Assembly (NCBI GenBank): GCA_016927905.1
Contig: JAFGLW010000031.1
Coordinates: 62,001 to 126,000 of the forward strand
Direction: 5' to 3'
Length of the DNA stretch: 64,000 nt
Source: a candidate division CSSED10-310 bacterium
GTDB taxonomy: Bacteria > CSSED10-310 > JAFGJC01
The first letter of the stretch is position 1. Each line of letters opens with the position of its first letter. Of this stretch, positions 17,306-26,014 are shown piece after piece. The notes under the pieces are model-generated. The model made no database searches, was not told where the DNA came from, and was given only the letters and a program-made list of their open reading frames with translations. The position numbers were made by a program, and so were the translations under genes.

Positions 17306-17752
17306 ATGTTCATCAAAATACATCCACCGACGTATTTGTTCATTGCGCTGATTCTCATGGTTATCGCCCATTTTTTTCTGCCTTCGGCCCGGTTGATCGT
17401 ATTTCCATGGACCCTGATCGGAGCCTTGCCGCTGGCCGCTGGAATCCTGCTCAATCTGATCGCCGACAAACTGCTTAAAGAATGCCGAACCACAGTCAAG
17501 CCGAATGAAAATCCCACCGCCATGATCACAGGGAGCGTTTACCGGGTGTGCCGGCATCCCATGTATCTGGGAATGCTGCTGATTCTGCTGGGGCTCGGGA
17601 TCCTCCTGGGGACGCTGACCCCGTTCGCCGTGGTGATCCTGTTCACCATCGCCATGGAAACCGTCTTCATCCGGCATGAAGAACAAGTGATGGCCGATGT
17701 GTTCAAAGACGAATGGACCGATTATCGTAACAAAGTGCGCCGCTGGATCTGA
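17306..17752 (+). CDS. Isoprenylcysteine carboxyl methyltransferase-family membrane protein
   Basis: The 148-residue integral membrane protein has three or four helices and the ICMT/phospholipid-methyltransferase C-terminal signature: GSVYRVCRHPMYLGMLLILLG (RHPxY), then ETVFIRHEEQVMADVFKDEWTDYRNKVRRWI. These bind S-adenosylmethionine at the membrane and methylate lipids or small molecules; the bacterial substrate is unknown. GAGGAG precedes the ATG by seven bases. The epimerase gene starts four bases after its stop, so they are probably one operon. Confidence 0.8.
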   Translation: MFIKIHPPTYLFIALILMVIAHFFLPSARLIVFPWTLIGALPLAAGILLNLIADKLLKECRTTVKPNENPTAMITGSVYRVCRHPMYLGMLLILLGLGILLGTLTPFAVVILFTIAMETVFIRHEEQVMADVFKDEWTDYRNKVRRWI

Positions 17753-17756
17753 GTGA

Positions 17757-18659
17757 ATGGATATTCTTATTTCCGGAGCTTCTGGATACATCGGATCCCA
17801 TATCGCATCCCGGCTGGCCGCCCGGGAACACCGAATCCGTTCATTGACCCGGAAACCGGCCGCTTCCCATGATATTGCCTGGAACCCATCCCGCGGTTCA
17901 ATCCAGTCCGAAGACTTGAAATGCATCCATGCTGTGATTCACCTGGCGGGAGAAAACATCGGATCGGGATTGTGGACCCGGGAAAAAAGGGAAAGAATCC
18001 TGGAAAGCCGGCTCCAGGGTACTCGGCTGATCGCCCGGACCTGCGCTGCCCTCAATCCGCCGCCCCGCGTTCTTTTGTCGGCATCCGCTGTCGGATTCTA
18101 CGGCGATCGTGGAGATGCCTTGCTGGATGAGCGGGAACCGCCCGGAGATGGTTTCCTGGCGGAGGTGTGTGCCGCCTGGGAGCAGGCCGCTCAACCGGCG
18201 GCACAGGCGGGTATCCGGCTGGTGCAGATGCGGTTCGGACTGGTCCTCAGTCCGGACGGCGGATTTTTCCGGAAGATGACCGGACCGATCAGATGGGGAT
18301 TCGGGACGGTTATCGGGTCCGGAAACCAATATATGAGCTGGATATCCATGCTTGACCTGGTGCGCGCCGTCCGGTTCCTTCTGGATTCCGAAACGATATC
18401 GGGCCCGGTAAATCTGACCACCCCTGGTCCCGTAACCAACCGGGAATTCACCCGTATGACGGCCGACAGCCTGAATCGCCCGGTTTTGTTCAGGCTGCCC
18501 GCGTTCCTGCCCAGGATGGTTTCAAAAACCATGGCCGACAATCTTCTTTTATCGAGTATTCGGGCGTTGCCGTACCGGCTGCTGGAAGCTGATTTTACGT
18601 TCTCAGATCCGGATCTAAAGACGTTCCTGATTCACTGCAAATCCAATCAATCCGGCTAA
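17757..18659 (+). CDS. TIGR01777-family NAD-dependent epimerase (YfcH/SDR39U1 type)
   Basis: Extended short-chain dehydrogenase fold, 300 residues. GASGYIG (7-13) binds the cofactor, VIHLAGENI and LLSASAVGFYGDRGD are the family's hallmark stretches, and the DUF1731-like C-terminal end (PAFLPRMVSKTMADNLLLSS) is present. Family members are widespread (YfcH in E. coli) but their substrate is not established. Only weak Shine-Dalgarno; translation is probably coupled to the methyltransferase gene four bases upstream. The last four bases overlap the convergent membrane-protein gene. Confidence 0.85.
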   Translation: MDILISGASGYIGSHIASRLAAREHRIRSLTRKPAASHDIAWNPSRGSIQSEDLKCIHAVIHLAGENIGSGLWTREKRERILESRLQGTRLIARTCAALNPPPRVLLSASAVGFYGDRGDALLDEREPPGDGFLAEVCAAWEQAAQPAAQAGIRLVQMRFGLVLSPDGGFFRKMTGPIRWGFGTVIGSGNQYMSWISMLDLVRAVRFLLDSETISGPVNLTTPGPVTNREFTRMTADSLNRPVLFRLPAFLPRMVSKTMADNLLLSSIRALPYRLLEADFTFSDPDLKTFLIHCKSNQSG

Positions 18660-20512
18660 AAATACTCGATCCCGAACCGGGAACCGGTTCCCCGGACCCG
18701 GATAAACGGCAGCGGCAACCCCGGCAGCAGTTCCGGCTTGATGAACCCCATCGGCAATGCTTTAAGCCCTGGAACATAATGATAACTCAGCAGGTATTCC
18801 CCATCCTCCGATTGAGCCTGATCCACGGCCAGCCGGTTGAAATCGGCCCTGACCTTCCCGGAACCGTTCAGGATGTAGCTGTGTGACCGCGCCAGCCGGT
18901 AAGTCACGAAATCACCCAGCACTTCCTCCCGGACGATACCCGAAGGAAGATCATCGAAAAACAGCCGGCTCCGGTCCGACCAGCAGATCACCCATCCCAG
19001 ATTGTATGCATTTGCGATCGCTTCAAATTCCTCCGGCAGATACCGTTCGATGGGACGCCCCAGCAGCACACCCTCATGATAATCGACGATATGGGACTTG
19101 ATGAACATGTACGGCCACGGTCCCCCGATCAGCTGGCGTCCGGTCCTCAACGGCACCAGACCGGGATAGTAAATACCAAAATACCGGTGCCCGCTCAACG
19201 TTCCGGAATCCTCCATCAAAATCCGCGCGGAATCGTCAGTGCGACTCCGTATCCAGTTTTCAAGCTGTTTCAGAACCGGCGGCATGGTCGAACTCAGAAG
19301 CCTGCCGCCGGGTGGAACATCCGGATGGGTTGTGAATATCGATGGTATTGCCGGCAGCAGGAGCAGAACGGCCAGAAAAACGGACAAGTTCCGTCTCGAA
19401 GCGTTCCCGGCAAAAGTGAAAATCCACTTGATTCCATACCCGGCAATCGGCAGAACCGCCCAATGGGCGGCAACCATGAACCGGACAGGCTGAAGGCGCG
19501 CCGTTACCTGTGCAAACGATCCGAATCCGGCCAGTCCCAGAAACAACAGGGGTCCCGCCGCCAGGGCTGCCGCCCGCCCGATGTTCCGTTCGGTCATCAG
19601 GACCAGCACCCCGGCCACTCCCATGACGTAAGCGGCCACAAGCCAGACATGTTCCGGTGAGCTGAAATATTTGACCAGAAAACGGGGATCGGTATTCTGC
19701 AGGGTGAATATATGTGCGCTGGAAGTGAGTTGATCCAGATTCCGTATGAAAGGCGCTAACCAACCCAGATTGACGGCGATTACAAGCGCCAGAACGCCCA
19801 AAATGAAAATCCAGAATTTTCGGTTGCGGATAACCGGCATCCAGAGCAGGCCGATTACCCCCGGTAAAAGCAGCAGTGGTGTCAGGGCATGGATCAGAAA
19901 CGCACCGGCGGTTCCCAGGCCGGTCCAGATCCAACGGAACCGGTGTTTGTCCGGATCAAAACAGAGAATGGACAGGCCAACGGGAACAGCCGCCGAGGAA
20001 GCAATCACGAACGAAAGCAAACCCCAGTGTACCATGGTCAGCGGTTCAGCGCTCCAGAATACGGAAACGTAAAACAGCGCACCTGTCAGCGACGCCGCCC
20101 GCGCAAATCCGGTGACCCGGCAGGCTGCATACCCCATCAACGGAATAATCAGCAGAGAAACCGGGATGAACAGGTTGAACGCGCAGCCTCTGCCAAGCAG
20201 TGATTCGAGCGCGAAGACGAACAGCGCCCAACCCTTGGAATCCACATTGAAAAGGTTGGCCTTGAGATACCCGCCCATGAAATAAGGGTCGTACCCGTGC
20301 CAGCGGGCATCCCCGAGGAACGCCGTGGTGGCGTTGATCTGCTGAAAATGCAGAGAATAATCGTATGTCAGCACCGGATCGGAATACCAAACATGTTCCG
20401 GCGATATCAGGACAGTGAAAACACCTGCCAGATGGAACGCACAGATTGCCATAAGACCCAATGCAGTCATCAGGCGGGCAATTCTCCCGTCGTCCGGACC
20501 CGTTACCGTCAT
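18656..20512 (-). CDS. Polytopic membrane protein, GT-C / 6-PTPS-related-like
   Basis: A 618-residue protein with about ten or eleven hydrophobic segments over its first 400 residues and a soluble C-terminal domain of about 200. An early periplasmic loop contains HVWYSDPVLTYDYSLHFQQ, then HGYDPYFMGGY, like the acidic first loop of GT-C glycosyltransferases and '6-pyruvoyl-tetrahydropterin synthase-related' membrane proteins. That points to lipid-linked sugar transfer, but no active site is proven. It has no clear ribosome site. It is divergent from the sulfatase-like gene across 113 bases. Confidence 0.55.
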   Translation of the reverse strand: MTVTGPDDGRIARLMTALGLMAICAFHLAGVFTVLISPEHVWYSDPVLTYDYSLHFQQINATTAFLGDARWHGYDPYFMGGYLKANLFNVDSKGWALFVFALESLLGRGCAFNLFIPVSLLIIPLMGYAACRVTGFARAASLTGALFYVSVFWSAEPLTMVHWGLLSFVIASSAAVPVGLSILCFDPDKHRFRWIWTGLGTAGAFLIHALTPLLLLPGVIGLLWMPVIRNRKFWIFILGVLALVIAVNLGWLAPFIRNLDQLTSSAHIFTLQNTDPRFLVKYFSSPEHVWLVAAYVMGVAGVLVLMTERNIGRAAALAAGPLLFLGLAGFGSFAQVTARLQPVRFMVAAHWAVLPIAGYGIKWIFTFAGNASRRNLSVFLAVLLLLPAIPSIFTTHPDVPPGGRLLSSTMPPVLKQLENWIRSRTDDSARILMEDSGTLSGHRYFGIYYPGLVPLRTGRQLIGGPWPYMFIKSHIVDYHEGVLLGRPIERYLPEEFEAIANAYNLGWVICWSDRSRLFFDDLPSGIVREEVLGDFVTYRLARSHSYILNGSGKVRADFNRLAVDQAQSEDGEYLLSYHYVPGLKALPMGFIKPELLPGLPLPFIRVRGTGSRFGIEYF

Positions 20513-20625
20513 GAATCACTGTATCCCATTCACCCGTTTAAATTAGCACAGGACGATCGTTTTACCTACCGTATTTTCAGTGCGGGTGATAACTTATCTT
20601 GACAAATCAATGAACATGCCGCATC

Positions 20626-22017
20626 GTGCGTTGCATGAAAATACCGCTTCTTTCCCGGATTTCCTCCGTCATTTTCCGGCTGAATCTCGCAGTCATTCTC
20701 CTGCTGGTGCCGATATTGTCCAACGCCTGTTTTTACCGTGACCGGTCGGATAGACCAAACATCGTGATCATTCTAATCGACGCCCTGAGACGGGACCATA
20801 CCGGTGTATATGGCTGCCCTCTCGGCACCACACCGGAACTAGACCGGTTCGCCCGAACCGCTCTGACCGTTCCCGACGTTATATCTCAGTGTTCCTGGAC
20901 ATCCCCCTCCGTGGCCTCTCTATTTACAATGCTGTACCCATCCGTTCACGGGGTGATTTCATTTTCTCAAACCGGTCAGTTTACGGCAGCCGATATTCTG
21001 GATCCCGGTCTCACGACAATTGCGGAAATCGCCAAGAACGCCGGTTATGATACCGCGGCGTTCGTGGCCAACAAATGGATCGCCAGAGAATGCGGTTTCC
21101 ACCAGGGTTTCGATGTCTTCCACCCGCTCGATCCGGTTTTCAAACCCCGGGCGGACAGCCTGAACCGGTATGCCGGGGCCTGGCTTTCAGGTGATCGGTC
21201 CCGTCCCTTTTTCATCTTTCTTCATTACATGGATGTGCACGGCCCCTACAATCCGCCCGGGCCCTTCGACCGGATATTCACCTCCGATCACAACCGGAAA
21301 TTGACCGAAGCGGAGCAAAACCGGTTGAAATATTTATCCGCCGGACCCGGAATCACGGACCTGAATTTTTACATCGATCGATACAACGGCGAAATCCGGT
21401 ACGCCGACCGTTACATCGGCAACCTGCTCCGTCTGTTGCAGCATGAGGATTTATACGGCGACAGCATCGTTGTGATCACGTCCGATCACGGAGAAGCTTT
21501 CTTTGAGCACGGGCACTGCGATCACGGCTGGACCCTTTACAACGAGGAAATCGAGGTGCCGTTCCTGATCCGGTTTCCCCAAAGGGTACATTGCCCGGAA
21601 ATACCGGATGTTCCGGTTGAATTGAAGGATATGATCCGACTGGTGTTCCATGCGGCCGGAATCGCGCATCCCGCTCTGCACAAACCGCTGATATCCGGAC
21701 CGGTGTTCACCATGGAACTGTCTGAAACGGTCAAGGACCCGCCCAAACGGGCAGTCATCCACCAGGGATACAAGGGGATATGCCCGGTTTCGGAAGGAAA
21801 AATAGCGGAATTGTTCGACCGCCGCTCCGACCCGGGGGAACAGATCAACCGCCTGGAATGCGAACCTGCGGTCCGGAACGCGCTCGGGGAGCTGATGGCA
21901 GGCCATCTGGAACAGACGGAAAAACAGCGCAGATTACTGGGTATCGAACCGCTCCGGATGGCCCCAATCAATCCTCGGCAGCGGGAACAACTCAAATCAC
22001 TGGGGTACCTCGATTAA
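20626..22017 (+). CDS. Sulfatase/alkaline-phosphatase-superfamily enzyme, likely membrane- or lipid-anchored
   Basis: The 463-residue enzyme shows the sulfatase fold: metal-binding NIVIILIDALRRDHTG at the start, SWTSPSVASLFTMLYPSVHG at the nucleophile, and VVITSDHGEAFFEHGHCDHG for the second metal site. The nucleophile position is Thr in TxPS rather than the Cys/Ser of the formylglycine motif CxPxR. A phosphodiesterase or phosphotransferase-like chemistry is therefore as likely as sulfate removal. The N-terminus is hydrophobic and ends in LSNAC, a borderline lipobox. Starts are GTG 20626 or ATG 20635. The stop overlaps the convergent hydrolase gene by four bases. Confidence 0.75.
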   Translation: MRCMKIPLLSRISSVIFRLNLAVILLLVPILSNACFYRDRSDRPNIVIILIDALRRDHTGVYGCPLGTTPELDRFARTALTVPDVISQCSWTSPSVASLFTMLYPSVHGVISFSQTGQFTAADILDPGLTTIAEIAKNAGYDTAAFVANKWIARECGFHQGFDVFHPLDPVFKPRADSLNRYAGAWLSGDRSRPFFIFLHYMDVHGPYNPPGPFDRIFTSDHNRKLTEAEQNRLKYLSAGPGITDLNFYIDRYNGEIRYADRYIGNLLRLLQHEDLYGDSIVVITSDHGEAFFEHGHCDHGWTLYNEEIEVPFLIRFPQRVHCPEIPDVPVELKDMIRLVFHAAGIAHPALHKPLISGPVFTMELSETVKDPPKRAVIHQGYKGICPVSEGKIAELFDRRSDPGEQINRLECEPAVRNALGELMAGHLEQTEKQRRLLGIEPLRMAPINPRQREQLKSLGYLD

Positions 22018-22850
22018 GCCTGCTCCTTCAGAAATGAGCGGATAACTTCCCTGAATTGATCCGGCATGTCCGCATTGATCGAATGCCCGGCATCCTCGAA
22101 AATCTCCAGACGGGCGTTGGGCAAACCGTCCCGAAGTTCCCCCGCGAATTTCAAAGGGGTTATCCAGTCGTGCCGTCCGGTCATGATCAGAGTCTTGACG
22201 CGGATATCCTTCAATCTGGCCCGAATATCATACTCCGGAAACGCATGCTGGAAAAAAGCATTATGCGTCAAATGGCGGAACCGCTTCTGTTCAAAGAGTT
22301 TTCTGGCTTTTCCCGGAGTGTATTTCCGGGAATAAAGAGGATATATCCTGGCGAAATGCTCCTTCAAGTCATCGTCACTCTTCATGTGGCCGTAGAACAG
22401 ATTTTCGAGCATGGACCGGGATACACCCGGCAAACCGGCGGCCAGGGCGTTCTCAAACGCATACTCCTGCAATGCACTGGAAGCGGCTGTCCCGCGCAGT
22501 ATCATATGGGTCAGGTTATCCGGATAGACCAGCGCATATTCCATGGCCAGCATCCCGCCGTAAGATCCACCTGAAAGCGCCATCCGGCCGATGCCCAAAT
22601 GCCTGCGAAGGGATTCGGTGTCCTCCACAATCTGCCGGTGGGTGTAAGTGGATGGATTGGCATCGTCAGATTGCCCGTTCCCCCGCTGATCGAAATAAAC
22701 AAACGTGAATTCATCCTCCAGCAGCTTGAACATCCGTTTGTTGTCGCCGCCGTCCCCGATTCCCGGGCCTCCGTGAAGCGTCATAACCACCGGGATACCT
22801 TTGCCTGACACTTCATAATATAATTGCACGCCGTTGATTCGAGCAAACAT
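22014..22850 (-). CDS. Proline-iminopeptidase-like alpha/beta hydrolase
   Basis: An alpha/beta hydrolase of 278 residues. The oxyanion motif HGGPG (26-30), nucleophile elbow GGSYGG (94-99, Ser96), acid MTGRHDWITP and catalytic His in DAGHSIN are all readable. HGGPG plus GGSYGG is typical of proline iminopeptidases (peptidase family S33), which remove N-terminal proline; related hydrolases act on other small amides or esters. I chose ATG 22850 (MFARING) because GGAGG lies six bases upstream; the ATG at 22856 is too close to that site. No signal peptide. Confidence 0.8.
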   Translation of the reverse strand: MFARINGVQLYYEVSGKGIPVVMTLHGGPGIGDGGDNKRMFKLLEDEFTFVYFDQRGNGQSDDANPSTYTHRQIVEDTESLRRHLGIGRMALSGGSYGGMLAMEYALVYPDNLTHMILRGTAASSALQEYAFENALAAGLPGVSRSMLENLFYGHMKSDDDLKEHFARIYPLYSRKYTPGKARKLFEQKRFRHLTHNAFFQHAFPEYDIRARLKDIRVKTLIMTGRHDWITPLKFAGELRDGLPNARLEIFEDAGHSINADMPDQFREVIRSFLKEQA

Positions 22851-22886
22851 GGTCATCCTCCGTCGTCCGGGAAGTACATCGGCTTT

Positions 22887-24275
22887 TTATTCGTATGCGA
22901 AATGGCAAAAATCATATTGCCCGACGATCTCGAAACCTCCGGGCGCGGTCAACAGAGCCCAAAAGATCATATTCTCGATTCCAATTCCGATTTCAGGCCA
23001 GTCGAATTCCATAATGATTTCGTCGGGAAAAGTCGTCTGACCGGGAATGATCCGGAATTTCCCGTTGATTTCATCTGTCCAGTCCGGCCAGAACCAGAAT
23101 GCATTGTCCAGTTCGAAAATGATGTATTCCATGACGAATATGCCGGAAATCGGATTGGTGATTGTCGTGGTCAGAAGCAGGTGATCTCCGGCATGATAAA
23201 TCTCCCGATTGGATTGAATCCGGATACTGGGCCGGTCTGCGGGAGGCGGCGGCGTCTGGGTCGGGGGTCCGGCGGTCGGCGTCTGGGTCGGGGGGATCCA
23301 CGGCGGCAGGGTATAGGTCGCAGTTGGAGTTGGAACCGTTCCGGTGGGTGTCGGCGGTGCCGAGGTCGGTGGCGGCCGGGTAGGCGTGACGGTGGGCGGT
23401 ACCGGTGTCCGGGTTGGTTCGGGAGTCGCCGGGTCATCGCCGAAATCCTCCACATCAAAATCCCAGTTCCCGAGAAAAAACACACCCGATGGATCGGTTC
23501 CCGAAGATCTGAACCGGACGATCCAGCCCGCCTCGGATGCATACCACACGGTTTCCGGCAGACTCTGGTGCGCATGACCGATCCGGACAGCTTCCACTCC
23601 GTTGACCTGCTCGATGGCCTCCGCCAGAGCCGACCGGGACAACAGCATCGATTCGTCGAACACCTGAATATCCTCCAGCATGCTGAACAGATCGACGAAC
23701 AACCGGTATTCACCCGACCGGGATACGGTGGACGCGTCCATCCACGTATCGCCCACCTCAAATGGAAATCTGACCAGTTTCCGGCCCGGGTTCCATGTCA
23801 TGGTCAAATCGATGCTGATCGTCCCGATGTCTTCCCAGTCATTCCCCTGCAGGCCCTCGATGATCCCTTCGAAAGACCGGCTCCAGGACAGAAGATCAAA
23901 TGTTTCCGCATCCATCCGGACTTCGCCGGAAACTTCCGAATCCTTGATTCGAACCGAGAGATTCAGCGGGAACGGACCCTGGATGTGGACGATTCCATCG
24001 CCGTACAGAAGTCCTCTGTATGTCAGTACATGCACGTCCCTGGATCCTGATCGATCCGGTTGAATTGCGGCCTTTTCAGTACCGGATACCGAGTAGCGGC
24101 AGTTGGATTCGGTGAAATTCAACTCTGCGGGGATCTCACCGTTCAGATCCGCTGTCCAGGAGGTGTTCAGGTCCCACCACTTTCCGGGTGCCCATTGGGG
24201 GATATCGAATGCTTCAAGGCGGGGAGTGATTACATGCAGCAACATGAGAATTCCGCTGGAAACCCGGAAACGCAT
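22887..24275 (-). CDS. Exported TPTP-linker protein, paralogue B
   Basis: Signal peptide MRFRVSSGILMLLHVITPRLEA, then an N-terminal domain of about 230 residues (PQWAPGKWWDL, GIVHIQGPFPLNLSVRI, IGTISIDL). A Thr/Pro-rich linker of about 65 residues follows, then a C-terminal domain with FELDNAFWFWPDW and MEFDWPEI. Domain order and key residues match the neighbour at 24283, so the pair is a tandem duplication. The ATG at 24275 has AGGTG five bases upstream, and that ribosome site overlaps the stop codon of the upstream gene. This settles the start and couples the two. Function unknown; probably secreted or surface-exposed. Confidence 0.75.
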   Translation of the reverse strand: MRFRVSSGILMLLHVITPRLEAFDIPQWAPGKWWDLNTSWTADLNGEIPAELNFTESNCRYSVSGTEKAAIQPDRSGSRDVHVLTYRGLLYGDGIVHIQGPFPLNLSVRIKDSEVSGEVRMDAETFDLLSWSRSFEGIIEGLQGNDWEDIGTISIDLTMTWNPGRKLVRFPFEVGDTWMDASTVSRSGEYRLFVDLFSMLEDIQVFDESMLLSRSALAEAIEQVNGVEAVRIGHAHQSLPETVWYASEAGWIVRFRSSGTDPSGVFFLGNWDFDVEDFGDDPATPEPTRTPVPPTVTPTRPPPTSAPPTPTGTVPTPTATYTLPPWIPPTQTPTAGPPTQTPPPPADRPSIRIQSNREIYHAGDHLLLTTTITNPISGIFVMEYIIFELDNAFWFWPDWTDEINGKFRIIPGQTTFPDEIIMEFDWPEIGIGIENMIFWALLTAPGGFEIVGQYDFCHFAYE

Positions 24276-24282
24276 AAGGCAC

Positions 24283-25734
24283 CTAACTTTCTTCATACCC
24301 CCATTCGGCAACCCCGTAATCACCCACCAGAATGCCCGTAACTGGATCGATCAGGGCCGCCCAGAACCGCAACCCGGATGCGCTGCCGGCCACCTCCGGC
24401 CAGGTGAATTCGATGATCATTTCATTGGGATAATAACCGCCGGCATCAAGCAAGCGAACATCGAAATCGACATCCGTCGACCAGCTCGGCCAGAACCAAT
24501 AGCTTCCGTAAACATCCAATAGAACATACTGATGAACCAGAATCTCCGATCCGGGATTGATGATCGTTGTGGTGCACCGGAACAACTCGCCGCGGTGATA
24601 GATGGGGAGATTGGTGGTGATGGTGATGCCGAGATCGCCGGGAACCGGCGTTTCGGTCGGAGCGGTCGGAGCGGTCGGGGTGCCGGTTGGCGGTAAAGTG
24701 GGTGTGGGTTGGGCCGGCGTGAATGTGGGATCCCCGGGAGGGGTTGTGGGTGTGGGCGGTACGGAAGTGTAAGTGGGGATCGAGGTGGATGTGGGGACGG
24801 CCGAGGATGTGGGAACGGGTGTCGATGTGGGAGGTGGCGGTACGGTCGGAGCGGGGCCGACATAATAACCCGTGAGATTCCGGATCATGGAATCAAGTTG
24901 CGTCCCGCTCCCCGAACCGAGATTATGGAGCTCCTCCCGGGCACTGTTTCGGGCCTGAGCGGAATAGTTGTTGCTCAGATACCCGTCCGATGCGGTCTCA
25001 TCCCCGTCAACACGGTATGTCCACAAACCGTTGACCGTCTCCATTCCGGTAACCGTCATGTCGAAATAAAACACCTGTGTCTCGTCGAAATCATCTTCTT
25101 CATGAAACGGTTCTCCATATATCTCGGCATCCACGACATAATGCCCGTAAGTGAAGAAGGTGATATCCAGATCCCAGGCATTTCCAACTTCCACCGGGAA
25201 ATGCACCTCATCCTTGGCCGGCTCGTATTCCTCGTTCATATCCAGCGAGATCGTCCCGATGTTTTGCCAGAACATTAGCTGCGCCCACAGATTCCCGTCC
25301 ACATGACGAGAAAAATACACCGTTGCCAGCGTGTCGACATCAACCCACCATTCGCCGTTCATCACGCCGTTTCGGATCTCGATATTGATGTCCAGCGGTG
25401 CCGGATCGGTGATGTGCGCAATTCCTTCCCCGAAGATCGAACCCGAAAACACCAGGCGATACACGTCATAGGTCAATCCGGAGCCTTTCACCAGAGTTCG
25501 GGTGGTGATTTCCTGCAGATGATACCGGATGTCCGTATCCGTCAGGACAATATCGAAATACTGCCCGCTGGTTTCATCTTCCATGTGAAGATCCGTGGTG
25601 CTGGAATAATCCCACCAGAACCCCACCGACCAATCCGGCAGATGATCTTCGGCCAGCACCGCCTGAGTGTAAAAGCAAACCATCATGACAGCACCGGCAC
25701 CAAGAATTTTGACCGCAACCCTTGAAAAGCTCAT
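24283..25734 (-). CDS. Exported TPTP-linker protein, paralogue A
   Basis: Signal peptide ending QAVLA. The N-terminal domain (PDWSVGFWWDY, GIAHITDPAPLDINIEI, IGTISLDM, VHFPVEVGNAWDLD) parallels paralogue B. The linker of about 75 Thr/Pro residues is the longest here. The C-terminal domain (LLDVYGSYWFWPSW, FTWPEVAGSASGLRFWAAL, EWGY) also occurs in the sigma-54-linked protein at 14246. Length 483 from ATG 25734, chosen for GGGAGG five bases upstream; a GTG at 25740 lies inside that region. A TTTATA at 25762-25767 (TATAAA on the minus strand) is a possible -10 box. No enzyme motif seen. Confidence 0.75.
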   Translation of the reverse strand: MSFSRVAVKILGAGAVMMVCFYTQAVLAEDHLPDWSVGFWWDYSSTTDLHMEDETSGQYFDIVLTDTDIRYHLQEITTRTLVKGSGLTYDVYRLVFSGSIFGEGIAHITDPAPLDINIEIRNGVMNGEWWVDVDTLATVYFSRHVDGNLWAQLMFWQNIGTISLDMNEEYEPAKDEVHFPVEVGNAWDLDITFFTYGHYVVDAEIYGEPFHEEDDFDETQVFYFDMTVTGMETVNGLWTYRVDGDETASDGYLSNNYSAQARNSAREELHNLGSGSGTQLDSMIRNLTGYYVGPAPTVPPPPTSTPVPTSSAVPTSTSIPTYTSVPPTPTTPPGDPTFTPAQPTPTLPPTGTPTAPTAPTETPVPGDLGITITTNLPIYHRGELFRCTTTIINPGSEILVHQYVLLDVYGSYWFWPSWSTDVDFDVRLLDAGGYYPNEMIIEFTWPEVAGSASGLRFWAALIDPVTGILVGDYGVAEWGYEES

Positions 25735-25967
25735 AACCACCCTCCCGACTTTTCTTCAAGATTTATACCAACAGCCTAGATTTACAAAAAATATCATCTC
25801 CCTGCCGGTGTTTCCAGGACCAAATCATTTAAATGAACCATATTTCATCCTGATCGATACATCCGGAAAGAACTTCCGTGACGGTATCCCATGCGCTGCA
25901 TACAGGCTTTCAAGGCGCGAATCATGCGTCACCATGCAAAATTTGCAGCCGATGATGCAGAGGGGAT

Positions 25968-25996
25968 AAAAAAAAGACGCGGCAGATGCCGCGTCT
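25968..25996 (-). terminator. Rho-independent terminator for the beta-propeller gene
   Basis: Read on the minus strand, AGACGCGGC (25996-25988) and GCCGCGTCT (25983-25975) form a nine-pair stem with a four-base loop, followed by a run of eight T. It stands 19 bases past the stop of the gene at 26015. The rest of the gap 25735-26014 holds only the likely promoter of paralogue A. Confidence 0.85.
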
Positions 25997-26014
25997 TCGG
26001 CTGCGATCCGCCGG

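Noticed and set aside
20599..20604. TTGACA as a -35 box for the sulfatase-like gene
   Set aside because: The matching -10 position (20622-20627) reads CATCGT and would fall at the start codon itself.
22824..24050. 408-codon plus-strand frame with Gly/Arg-rich repeats
   Set aside because: It is the antisense of the Thr/Pro linker of paralogue B; the low complexity is a by-product.
24640..24855. Short tandem repeats resembling a CRISPR or satellite array
   Set aside because: They are in frame and encode the Thr/Pro linker; no spacer-repeat structure. The same holds for 23230-23430 and 27350-27475.
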